DNA of 64,000 nucleotides, taken from NCBI RefSeq assembly GCF_004364245.1, contig NZ_SOAV01000018.1:1-64000 (forward strand), written 5' to 3'. Shown here piece by piece: positions 26,925-35,071 of the stretch. The notes below the pieces were generated by a model. That model searched no databases and was not told the origin of the DNA. It saw nothing but the letters and a program-made list of their open reading frames with translations. A program made the position numbers and the translations under genes. This stretch comes from Streptomyces sp. BK208 (GTDB taxonomy: Bacteria; Actinomycetota; Actinomycetes; Streptomycetales; Streptomycetaceae). Each line of letters starts with the position of its first letter. Position 1 is the first letter of the stretch.

Positions 26925-27689
26925 GTGAACGCGACCGACCGCACCCCTGCCGACCTGCTGAGTTCCGCGCTCGCCGCGGACCCGGGACGCCCCCTGGTGA
27001 CCTTTTACGACGACGCCACCGGCGAACGCGTCGAACTGTCCGTGGCCACCTTCGCCAATTGGGTGGCCAAGACCGCCAACCTGCTCCAGGACGAACTGTC
27101 CGTCGAACCCGGGGACCGGGTGGCGCTGCTGCTGCCCGCCCACTGGCAGACGGCGGTGTGGCTGCTGGCGTGCGCGTCGGTGGGTGTCGTCGCCGACGTG
27201 GCGGGCGACCCCGGGGCGGCGGACGTGGTCGTGAGCGGGCCGGAGCCGGAGTCGCTGGAGGCGGCGCGGGCGTGCTCGGGTCCGCGGATCGCGCTGGCGC
27301 TGCGGCCGCTCGGGGGACGGTTCGCGCCGGCGCCGCCGGAGGGCTTCGCCGACTACGCGGTGGAGGTGCCGGGGCAGGGGGACCGGTTCGTGCCGTACGC
27401 GCCGGTGGACCCGGAGGCACCGGCGCTGATCGTGGCCGGGCGGGAGTTCAGCGGCGCGGAGGTCGTGGAGCGGGCTCGGGCGGAGGCGTCGGGGCTGGGG
27501 CTCACGGGGCCGGGGGCGCGGATTCTGTCGGGGTTGCCGTACGACACGTGGGAGGGGCTGAGCGCCGGGCTGTACGGGCCGCTGGCCGGCGGGGGGTCGG
27601 TGGTGCTGTGCCGGCACCTGGAGCGGGCGGGGGCGGGTGTGGTGGACCAGCGGATCGAGGCGGAGCGGGTTTCGGCTACGGCGCGGTGA
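26925..27689 (+). CDS. TIGR03089 family protein (truncated acyl-adenylate-enzyme-like)
   Basis: A 254-residue actinobacterial protein resembling only the N-terminal part of AMP-binding (ANL) enzymes: FYDDATGERVELSVATFANWVAKTANLL and GDRVALLLPAHWQTAVWLLA align with acyl-CoA synthetase starts. The adenylation P-loop and the C-terminal lid domain are absent, so it should not activate acids. Role unknown, but it is a conserved neighbour of LCP genes. A TACGCT -10-like hexamer ends 7 bp before GTG 26925, suggesting a leaderless mRNA. Confidence 0.82.
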   Translation: MNATDRTPADLLSSALAADPGRPLVTFYDDATGERVELSVATFANWVAKTANLLQDELSVEPGDRVALLLPAHWQTAVWLLACASVGVVADVAGDPGAADVVVSGPEPESLEAARACSGPRIALALRPLGGRFAPAPPEGFADYAVEVPGQGDRFVPYAPVDPEAPALIVAGREFSGAEVVERARAEASGLGLTGPGARILSGLPYDTWEGLSAGLYGPLAGGGSVVLCRHLERAGAGVVDQRIEAERVSATAR

Positions 27690-28023
27690 GGTGTCTCGGG
27701 GGTGTTGGTCGGCCGGGGGGTGCGTGGGCGCCGGTGAGTCGGTGAACCGGAGCTGAACCGGTGCCCGGCGTCGGTGCGGGCGCGGGCGGGGTGCGCGGAC
27801 CGGCGCTGACCGGGCGCCGCCTGCGCCCACCCGTGCCGCCCCGGGCGGCACGCATGCCCGCAGCTTGGCAGCGGCACGCGCGCCCGCAGCTCCGCCGGAC
27901 CCCCAGGCCGGCGGGGAGGTCCCGGCGCTCGGTGGTCTGACCCGTTCGGCCTACGTGCGTTCTGTCTTCCGTGGTCGCCCGGGGCATGGTCGTACCAGCG
28001 CGCTGGTGTGGACGGAGGCAGGC
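27690..28023. repeat. Intergenic region with palindromic element copy 2
   Basis: No gene. The block 27775-27895 contains CTGCGCCCACCCGTGCCG (27821-27838), identical to the copy at 24125, followed by the palindrome GCCGCCCCGGGCGGC and by ATGCCCGCAGCTT and CGCCCGCAGCTCC. The remaining sequence up to LCP1 should hold its promoter; I cannot place one confidently. Confidence 0.6.
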
Positions 28024-29214
28024 GTGGGCGATGACGCGGGTACGGCGGCCTCCGGTGGGGGCCGGGGGCACGGGGCGTCCGCGAGCGGCGACGAGCTGAA
28101 GCGGCGGCGGCGCAGGCGGCGGCTGGGCATCGCCGGGATCGTGACCGTCGTGCTTGCCGGGGGTGCCGCGGGCGTCGGGTGGGCGGTGTACGCCAAGCTC
28201 AGCGGCAACATCACGGCGGACGAGGCGGCGGCCGCCGAACTCGCCCGGTACGAGAAGGAGCGGCCCGCCTCGCAGGTGCGCGGCGCGCAGAACATCCTGC
28301 TGATCGGCTCGGACTCGCGCGCCGGCGACGGCAACGCGCGCTACGGGCGGGACTCCGGGACCGAGCGGTCGGACACCACGATCCTGCTGCACCTGGCCGC
28401 GGGCCGGGACAGCGTCACCGCCGTCTCCCTCCCCCGCGACCTCATGGTGCGGGTCCCCGGCTGCCACCGCCCCGACGGGTCGCTCACCGCACCGACGTTC
28501 ACGCAGTTCAACTACGCCTTCGCGGTGGGCGGTTCGGCGTGCTCGATCCGTACGGTGGAGAAGCTGACCGGTGTCCGGGTCGACCACCACGTGGTCGTCG
28601 ACTTCGAGGGCTTCAAGGAGATGGTCGACGCGCTCGACGGCGTAGAGGTCTGCCTGCGCAAGCCGGTCGACGACAAGGACGCCAAGCTGCGACTGCCCGC
28701 GGGCCGGGTGACGCTCGACGGGGAGCAGGCGCTCGGGTACGTCCGTGCCCGCAAGTCGCTCGGCGACGGCAGCGACACCGACCGGATGGACCGGCAGCAG
28801 CGCTTCCTCGGGGCGCTCGTGAGCAAGGTGCAGAGCAACGGCGTACTGCTGAATCCGGTGAAGCTGTATCCCGTTCTGGACGCGGCGACCTCGTCGCTCA
28901 CCACGGACCCGGACCTGGCGAGTCTGCGCGGTCTGTACGACCTCGTGCGCGGGCTGCGCGGGGTCCCCACCGAGCGCGTGCAGTTCCTGACCGTGCCCCG
29001 GGAGTCGTACGCGGGCGACGCGAACCGGGACCAGCTCGTACAGCCCGACGCCGAGAAGCTCTTCACCCGCCTGCGGACGGACGAACCGGTGACGATCGCG
29101 GCGCGGCGCGGCGACTCGGCCGACGGCACCGGGCGCTCCGGCGAAGCGGGCGACGCCGCCTCCCCCGCGCCGACGTTCAGCGGGAACACCGCCGACGAGG
29201 ACATCTGCGAGTAA
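28024..29214 (+). CDS. LCP1: LytR-CpsA-Psr family glycopolymer transferase
   Basis: LCP enzymes move lipid-linked glycopolymers onto peptidoglycan outside the membrane. The 396-residue protein has a basic N-terminus, one membrane anchor (about 34-56) and an LCP domain: NILLIGSDSRAGDGN, DTTILLHLAAGRDS, VSLPRDLMV, VDHHVVVDFEGFKEMVDALDG and YVRARKS with the R-x-R pair. It lacks the C-terminal LytR_C domain. GTG 28024 has GGAGGCAGG upstream and removes an implausible leader. First of the LCP run; 273 bp before LCP2. Confidence 0.9.
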   Translation: MGDDAGTAASGGGRGHGASASGDELKRRRRRRRLGIAGIVTVVLAGGAAGVGWAVYAKLSGNITADEAAAAELARYEKERPASQVRGAQNILLIGSDSRAGDGNARYGRDSGTERSDTTILLHLAAGRDSVTAVSLPRDLMVRVPGCHRPDGSLTAPTFTQFNYAFAVGGSACSIRTVEKLTGVRVDHHVVVDFEGFKEMVDALDGVEVCLRKPVDDKDAKLRLPAGRVTLDGEQALGYVRARKSLGDGSDTDRMDRQQRFLGALVSKVQSNGVLLNPVKLYPVLDAATSSLTTDPDLASLRGLYDLVRGLRGVPTERVQFLTVPRESYAGDANRDQLVQPDAEKLFTRLRTDEPVTIAARRGDSADGTGRSGEAGDAASPAPTFSGNTADEDICE

Positions 29215-29487
29215 AGCGCGTTCCAAGGAGGGGCAACCCGGGGGCAAGGCGGACACCCGCGTACGGACAGTTGTCCGAGGAATGCGGCGGATTGCCCGGT
29301 TGTAAGCGCCGTGGCGTGCGTCACTGCCGTCGACCCGCGCTCGACGGGGCGGTTAATGTGAGCGATCCGGTGTGCCCGGCCGCGGAGTTGGAGTTCTGCC
29401 CCTGGCCACGCACTGAACTGACGTGAGCGAGACCTGGTGCCCGGAGGGGAGGGCGCCGCGTGGCCCCGACGGAGGATTCGGACGACC

Positions 29488-31188
29488 GTGGACGCGCAAG
29501 GCCGTGGGCAGGCGGAGGACATCGACCCCGCAGACCAGTGGGTACTCAACCCGGACACCGGCGACTACGAACTGCGACTGCCCTCTTCCGCACCGCAGTC
29601 ACCGGTACCCGGCCCCCGCCGGGGCACACCTCCGCCCGGTCGTGAGGTTCCCGCTCCGCGCAGGCGCCGCGCGGCACCCGAGGAGCCGCCGCCGGAACGG
29701 CGCGACCGCCGGCGGTCGGCGAAGAAGAAGTCGAAGGGCAAGAAGATACTGCTGTGGACCGGCGGCACGATGGCGTTCGTCATCCTCGCCGTCGGCACGG
29801 CCGGTTATCTGTATCTCCAGCACCTCAACGACAACATCGACTCCCTCCCCGACGACGGCGCGAGCACCGGTGGGTTCAGCAAGGACCAGGCGATCAACAT
29901 CCTGCTGATCGGCACCGACAAGCGCACCGGCTCCGGCAACGACGGCTACGGCGACAAGGGCAGCGCGGGGCACGCCGACACCACGATCCTGCTGCACGTC
30001 GCCAAGGACCGCTCCAACGCGACCGCCCTCAGCATCCCCCGCGACCTGATCGTCGACGTCCCGGACTGCCCGACCACGCAGGAGGACGGGACCACCAAGG
30101 TCATCCCGGGCTCCACCGGTGCCCGCTTCAACACCAGCCTCGGCCAGAGCGACCGTACGCCCAGCTGCACCATGCGCACCGTCACCGAGCTGACCGGGGT
30201 GAAGCCGGACAACTTCATGGTGGCCGACTTCAACGCGGTCAAGACCCTGTCCTCCGCGGTCGGCGGCGTCAAGGTCTGTCTCGCGAAGGACATCAACGAC
30301 CCCGACTCGCACCTGAACCTGCCGGCGGGCGAGCACACCATCGAGGGTGAGGAGGCGCTCGCCTTCGTCCGCACCCGCCACTCCGTCGGTTTCGGCGGCG
30401 ACCTGAGCCGTATCGAGCTCCAGCAGCAGTTCCTCAGCTCGCTGATGCGCCAGCTGAAGTCCAACGACACGCTCACCAGCCCCACGAAGATGGTGAAGCT
30501 CGCCGAGGCGGGCACCGAGGCGCTCACCGTCGACTCCAAGCTGGACAGCATCGGCAAGCTCAAGGACCTCGGCCTGGAGCTGGGCAAGCTCGACACCAAG
30601 AACCTGACCTTCGCCACGGTGCCGGTGGTCGACAACCCGGCCGAGCCCAAGCCGGTGACCGTCGTCCTCAAGGAGGGGTCCGCCCAGCAGGTCTTCGACA
30701 TGGTCAAGAACGACGTCTCCTTCACCGAGGTCAAGAAGAAGGAGAAGGAGAAGCAGAAGAAGGAGGACGCCGCGGTCGCCGCCCGCCTGGAGGGCGAGAA
30801 GTCCGAGCCCGGCGAGATCCGCGTCCGCCTCCTGAACGGCGGCGCCTCCTCCGGCAGCGCGGGGCGGGAGCTGACCTACCTCCAGAACGAGGAGGGCGTC
30901 ACCAAGTCGGAGAACGCGGGCAACGCCCCCGCCGACCTCGCGAAGACCACCCTGGAGTACGCCCCCGACCAGGCCGACCAGGCCCGCGCCCTCGCCGAGA
31001 TCCTCGGCCTGTCCGGCGCCGCCATGAAGCCCGGCGAGAGCGTCACCAACTCCCAGGGCCTGCCCACCATGACCCTCACCCTCGGCAAGGACTTCAAGGG
31101 CGCCGGGGTCAAGCTCGACGCCACGTCCGGGAAGGCGCCGGAGGACCTTCAGAAGTCCACGGCGGACAAGGTCGAGTGCGCGAAGTGA
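29488..31188 (+). CDS. LCP2: LCP family protein with LytR_C domain (module copy A)
   Basis: A 566-residue protein: polar N-terminal tail (VDAQGRGQAEDIDPADQWVL), anchor helix at about 87-110, LCP domain (NILLIGTDKRTGSGNDGYGD, LSIPRDLIVDVPDC, NFMVADFNAVKTLSSAVGGV, AFVRTRHS) and, after a Lys/Glu linker (VKKKEKEKQKKED), a LytR_C domain. Closely related to LCP4 along its whole length and in the upstream DNA; 207 bp of the 3' part are identical. GTG 29488 is chosen because GGAGGA and the peptide after it are conserved in both copies, whereas the frame upstream is not. Confidence 0.9.
   Translation: MDAQGRGQAEDIDPADQWVLNPDTGDYELRLPSSAPQSPVPGPRRGTPPPGREVPAPRRRRAAPEEPPPERRDRRRSAKKKSKGKKILLWTGGTMAFVILAVGTAGYLYLQHLNDNIDSLPDDGASTGGFSKDQAINILLIGTDKRTGSGNDGYGDKGSAGHADTTILLHVAKDRSNATALSIPRDLIVDVPDCPTTQEDGTTKVIPGSTGARFNTSLGQSDRTPSCTMRTVTELTGVKPDNFMVADFNAVKTLSSAVGGVKVCLAKDINDPDSHLNLPAGEHTIEGEEALAFVRTRHSVGFGGDLSRIELQQQFLSSLMRQLKSNDTLTSPTKMVKLAEAGTEALTVDSKLDSIGKLKDLGLELGKLDTKNLTFATVPVVDNPAEPKPVTVVLKEGSAQQVFDMVKNDVSFTEVKKKEKEKQKKEDAAVAARLEGEKSEPGEIRVRLLNGGASSGSAGRELTYLQNEEGVTKSENAGNAPADLAKTTLEYAPDQADQARALAEILGLSGAAMKPGESVTNSQGLPTMTLTLGKDFKGAGVKLDATSGKAPEDLQKSTADKVECAK
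30904..31110 (+). repeat. 207-bp block identical to 34710-34916
   Basis: The DNA encoding the end of LytR_C in LCP2 (KSENAGNAPADLAKTT through KDFKGAGV) matches LCP4 base for base over 207 bp, while the flanks diverge at once. Even third codon positions are identical, in contrast to the rest of the two genes. Confidence 0.95.
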
Positions 31189-31358
31189 CCTGAGGGGCCC
31201 CACGCGCATCTGACAGTACGACAGTCCGTCGGTCGGCCGGGGTCACCCGGTGAACAATCCACCGGCCGCCGTACAGCCAACGAGGGGCTTCACACGTCCA
31301 ACTGTGCGAGCAGGGCGCGTACGGGAGCACGTTCGCGGCCCGAGGGTGGGAGAGGGAC

Positions 31359-33092
31359 ATGACGCAGAGCGGTGTGCGCGGGGAGGAAGCGCGACCCGAC
31401 ACGGTCCGCCACGCCCGCGGCAGGCGGGCCGGACGCGGCGGCGCGGAGGACGGCGGCACCGGAGCGTCCGGGCGGCGGGGCGCGGGCGGCCGCGGGGATT
31501 CGGGGGGCCGGTCGGGCGGCAACGGCGGGCGCTCCGGGCGGCGGCGCGCCGGACGGCGGCACCGGGTGCTGAAGTGGTCCGCGACGACCCTCGCCGTACT
31601 GGTACTCGGCACGGCCGGCGCCGGATACCTCTACTACCAGCACCTGAACGGCAACATCGACAAGGGCGAGCGCAGCAGCGGCGACTCCAAGGCGCACAGG
31701 ACCGAGCCGAACGCGGCCGGGCAGACGCCCCTGAACATCCTCCTGCTCGGTTCCGACAGCCGCGCCTCCGATGCCAACGTGGCGCTGGGCGGCGGCAAGA
31801 ACCACCGCGACAACCCGCCGCTGGCGGACGTGCAGATGCTGATCCACCTGACCGCGGACCGCAAGAGCGCCGCCGTGGTGAGCATCCCCCGGGACACCCG
31901 CGTCGACATCCCCGCGTGCAAGGACCCCGACTCCGGCGAGGAGTTCCCGGCGACCAACGCCATCATCAACACGACGCTGGCCCGCGGCGGCGCCGGCTGC
32001 ACCCTGGCCACCTGGGAGAACCTCACCGGGGTCTACATCGACCACTGGATGACGATCGACTTCGCGGGCGTCGTGTCGATGGCGGACGCGGTCGGCGGGG
32101 TCGAGGTCTGCGTGAACCAGAACGTGTGGGACCGCCCGCTGCCCGGTGTGCCCGGCGGCTCGGGCCTGAAGATGACGGCAGGCCCGCACAAGGTCAAGGG
32201 CGAGGAGGCGCTGCAGTGGCTGCGCACCCGGCACGCCTGGGGCAGTGACCCGCTGCGGGCCCGGGCCCAGCACATGTACATGAACTCGATGATCCGCACG
32301 CTGAAGAGCCAGAACGTCTTCACCGACGCCGGCCGGCTGATGGGACTGGCGGAGGCCGCCACGAAGTCGCTGACGGTGTCCGAGGAGGTCGGCACCGTCA
32401 AGAAGCTGTACGACCTGGGCATGCAGCTCAAGACGGTCCCCACGGACCGCATCACCATGACGACGATCCCCACGGTCGAGGACCCCGAGGACGCGAACCA
32501 CCTGCTGCCGGCCGACGACGCCGACAAGATGTGGGCCATGCTCCGCGACGACGTGTCCTTCGACGACAAGGGCGCGAAGGACGGGAAGGACTCCGGCAAG
32601 AAGGACTCCGGCAAGGGCGACGGCGAGGACGCCGCCGGCCGGGGCGACGCCGCCGCGCCGTCCGACGAGCCCGCCGCCGACTCCGAGATCGGTGTCCTCG
32701 TCCAGAACGCCACCCGCTCGGCCACCCTCGGCCCGGTGACGGGCCGGGCCGGTGACGTCGCCGGAGCGCTGGTGCGCAAGGGCTTCGGCAAGGCCACGAA
32801 GGACACCTCCGCGGCGCTCTCCGAGGAGCGCACCGTCGTCCGTTACCCGAGCGACGAGCTGGCGGGCGACGCACGCCGCGTCGCCGAGGCACTGGGGATC
32901 CCCGCGGAGGCGGTGCGCAAGTCCGCGGACGTGTCCGGGATCACGCTCGTCGTGGGAGCTGACTGGCGCCAGGGCACGTCCTACCCGAAGCAGAAGACGC
33001 CCGAGGCGGGAGACCTGCCGGAGTCCAGCGACGCGATCAACGGATCGGACACCGGAACGTGCATGGACGTCTACAAGCCCTACCGATGGTAG
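31359..33092 (+). CDS. LCP3: LCP family protein with LytR_C domain (module copy B)
   Basis: A 577-residue protein: Arg/Gly-rich cytoplasmic tail, anchor at about 71-92 ending LYYQHLNGN, LCP domain (NILLLGSDSRASDAN, VVSIPRDTRVDIP, DHWMTIDFAGVVSMADAVGG, QWLRTRHAW), then a linker rich in Asp/Lys/Gly and a LytR_C domain (IGVLVQNATRSATLGPVTGR). Ends in a short Cys-containing tail (GTCMDVYKPYRW). Its nearest relative in the window is LCP5, not LCP2. ATG 31359 has GGGAGAGGG directly upstream. Confidence 0.9.
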   Translation: MTQSGVRGEEARPDTVRHARGRRAGRGGAEDGGTGASGRRGAGGRGDSGGRSGGNGGRSGRRRAGRRHRVLKWSATTLAVLVLGTAGAGYLYYQHLNGNIDKGERSSGDSKAHRTEPNAAGQTPLNILLLGSDSRASDANVALGGGKNHRDNPPLADVQMLIHLTADRKSAAVVSIPRDTRVDIPACKDPDSGEEFPATNAIINTTLARGGAGCTLATWENLTGVYIDHWMTIDFAGVVSMADAVGGVEVCVNQNVWDRPLPGVPGGSGLKMTAGPHKVKGEEALQWLRTRHAWGSDPLRARAQHMYMNSMIRTLKSQNVFTDAGRLMGLAEAATKSLTVSEEVGTVKKLYDLGMQLKTVPTDRITMTTIPTVEDPEDANHLLPADDADKMWAMLRDDVSFDDKGAKDGKDSGKKDSGKGDGEDAAGRGDAAAPSDEPAADSEIGVLVQNATRSATLGPVTGRAGDVAGALVRKGFGKATKDTSAALSEERTVVRYPSDELAGDARRVAEALGIPAEAVRKSADVSGITLVVGADWRQGTSYPKQKTPEAGDLPESSDAINGSDTGTCMDVYKPYRW

Positions 33093-33299
33093 GAGTTCAC
33101 GAAAATAGGGAGGATTGCCCTGTTGTAGGGGTGACGATCCTGACACCAGTGTCGTTCGACGCCGAACCGGACGGATAGTGTGAGCGCTCCGGTGCCCCGT
33201 GCCGTGAGGTCCGCCCTGGCGTCGTGCACTTGTTGACTCTTTTATCGTGCGCCTTCAGTGGAAGGTGCCGCGTGGCCCCCGACGGAGGATTGGGAGACC

Positions 33300-34994
33300 G
33301 TGGACGCGCAAGGACGTGGGCGGGCAGACGACGTCGATCCCGCAGACCAGTGGGTGCTGAATCCACGTACCGGTGAGTACGAGCTGCGCCTGTCCCCATC
33401 CGCACCGCGGCCGTCCGTGCCGGGCCCGCGCACGGAGGGGCGCCGCACGTCCGCTCCGGGCCGCGAGGTGCCGCCCCAGCGGCGGCGTCGTCCGGAGCCC
33501 GAGGCACCGGCGCCCGGGCGGCGCGGACGCCGGCCGGAGAAGAAGAAGTCCCGGGGCAAGAAGGTCCTGCTGTGGACCGGCGGCAGTATGGCCTTCGTCG
33601 TCCTCGTGGCCGGCGTGGGCGGCTACGTCTACCTCAAGCACCTCGAGGGCAACGTCTCGACGACGGACGTCGGCACCGCCGGAAGCAGCAGCTTCAAGAA
33701 GAACGAGGCCTTCAACATCCTCATCATCGGCACGGACAAGCGCACCGGTGAGGGCAACGAGGGCTACGGCGACAAGGGCAGCGCCGGGCACGCGGACACC
33801 AACATCCTGCTGCACGTCGCCGAGGACCGCTCCAACGCGACCGCGCTCAGCATCCCGCGCGACCTGATCGTCGACATCCCGGACTGCGAGACCAAGCAGG
33901 AGGACGGGAGCACCAAGGTCATCCCGGGCTCCTCCGGCGTCCGCTTCAACCAGAGCCTCGGCGACCTCGGCCGGGACGCGGGCTGCACGATGCGCACGGT
34001 GGCGGAGACGACCGGCATCAAGCCCGACCACTTCATGATGGCCGACTTCAACGCGGTCAAGACGCTGACCTCGGCGGTCGGCGGCGTCGACGTGTGCGTG
34101 GAGCACGCCGTGGACGACCCGAAGTCGCACCTCCAGCTCCCCGCGGGCGAGTCCACGGTCAAGGGCGAGCAGGCCCTGGCCTTCGTCCGCACCCGGCACG
34201 CCTTCGGCAACGAGGGCGACCTGGACCGCATCAAGGTGCAGCAGCAGTTCCTGGGCTCACTGATGCGGAAGATGTCCTCCAGTGACACCCTCACCAGCCC
34301 CGCCAAGCTGGTGAAGCTCGCCGAGGCCGCGACCAAGGCCCTCACCGTGGACAGCGCCATCGGCAAGGTCGGCACGCTCAAGGACATGGCCCTGGAGCTG
34401 AAGAAGGTGCCGCCGAAGAACATCACGTTCACCACGGTGCCGGTGGTCGACAACCCGGCCGAGAAGGTCAAGGCGACGGTGGTCGTGAACGCGTCGAAGG
34501 GCCCTCAGGTCTTCGACATGATCAAGAACGACATCTCCTTCACCGAGGTCAAGCAGAAGCAGAAGAAGGAGAAGGCCGCCGTCGCCGCCCGGCTCAAGGG
34601 CGCGAAGTCCGAGCCGGGCGAGGTCCGCGTCCGCGTGATGAACGGCGGCGCCCCCGCAGGCAGCGCCCAGCAGGAGCTGAACTACCTGCAGACCCAGGCC
34701 GGCGTCTCGAAGTCGGAGAACGCGGGCAACGCCCCCGCCGACCTCGCGAAGACCACCCTGGAGTACGCCCCCGACCAGGCCGACCAGGCCCGCGCCCTCG
34801 CCGAGATCCTCGGCCTGTCCGGCGCCGCCATGAAGCCCGGCGAGAGCGTCACCAACTCCCAGGGCCTGCCCACCATGACCCTCACCCTCGGCAAGGACTT
34901 CAAGGGCGCCGGGGTCTCGCTCGATCCCGCCTCCGTCAAGAAGCCGGACCTGGACACGGAGTCCACGGCCGACCAGAAGCTGTGCGCAAGTTGA
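33300..34994 (+). CDS. LCP4: LCP family protein with LytR_C domain (module copy A')
   Basis: A 564-residue duplicate of LCP2: same N-terminal VDAQGRGRADDVDPADQWVL, anchor about 87-112, LCP domain (NILIIGTDKRTGEGNEGYGD, LSIPRDLIVDIPDC, HFMMADFNAVKTLTSAVGGV, AFVRTRHAF) and LytR_C tail. It shares the 207-bp identical block with LCP2. The copies differ mainly in the N-terminal linker and the glutamate/lysine linker, so both are probably functional. Start GTG 33300 by comparison with LCP2. Ends 77 bp before LCP5 and is likely cotranscribed. Confidence 0.9.
   Translation: MDAQGRGRADDVDPADQWVLNPRTGEYELRLSPSAPRPSVPGPRTEGRRTSAPGREVPPQRRRRPEPEAPAPGRRGRRPEKKKSRGKKVLLWTGGSMAFVVLVAGVGGYVYLKHLEGNVSTTDVGTAGSSSFKKNEAFNILIIGTDKRTGEGNEGYGDKGSAGHADTNILLHVAEDRSNATALSIPRDLIVDIPDCETKQEDGSTKVIPGSSGVRFNQSLGDLGRDAGCTMRTVAETTGIKPDHFMMADFNAVKTLTSAVGGVDVCVEHAVDDPKSHLQLPAGESTVKGEQALAFVRTRHAFGNEGDLDRIKVQQQFLGSLMRKMSSSDTLTSPAKLVKLAEAATKALTVDSAIGKVGTLKDMALELKKVPPKNITFTTVPVVDNPAEKVKATVVVNASKGPQVFDMIKNDISFTEVKQKQKKEKAAVAARLKGAKSEPGEVRVRVMNGGAPAGSAQQELNYLQTQAGVSKSENAGNAPADLAKTTLEYAPDQADQARALAEILGLSGAAMKPGESVTNSQGLPTMTLTLGKDFKGAGVSLDPASVKKPDLDTESTADQKLCAS
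34710..34916 (+). repeat. 207-bp block identical to 30904-31110
   Basis: Second copy of the perfectly conserved 3' block of LCP2/LCP4, same orientation, about 3.8 kb from the first. The sequence just outside (GGCGTCTCG before, TCGCTCGATCCC after) differs from LCP2. Confidence 0.95.
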
Positions 34995-35071
34995 CCTGAG
35001 GGGCCTGTCGTACGTCTCACAGGGCGGCGACGGGCCCACGTGGTGGTCCGGGGGCGGGGAGGGACGCGGAC

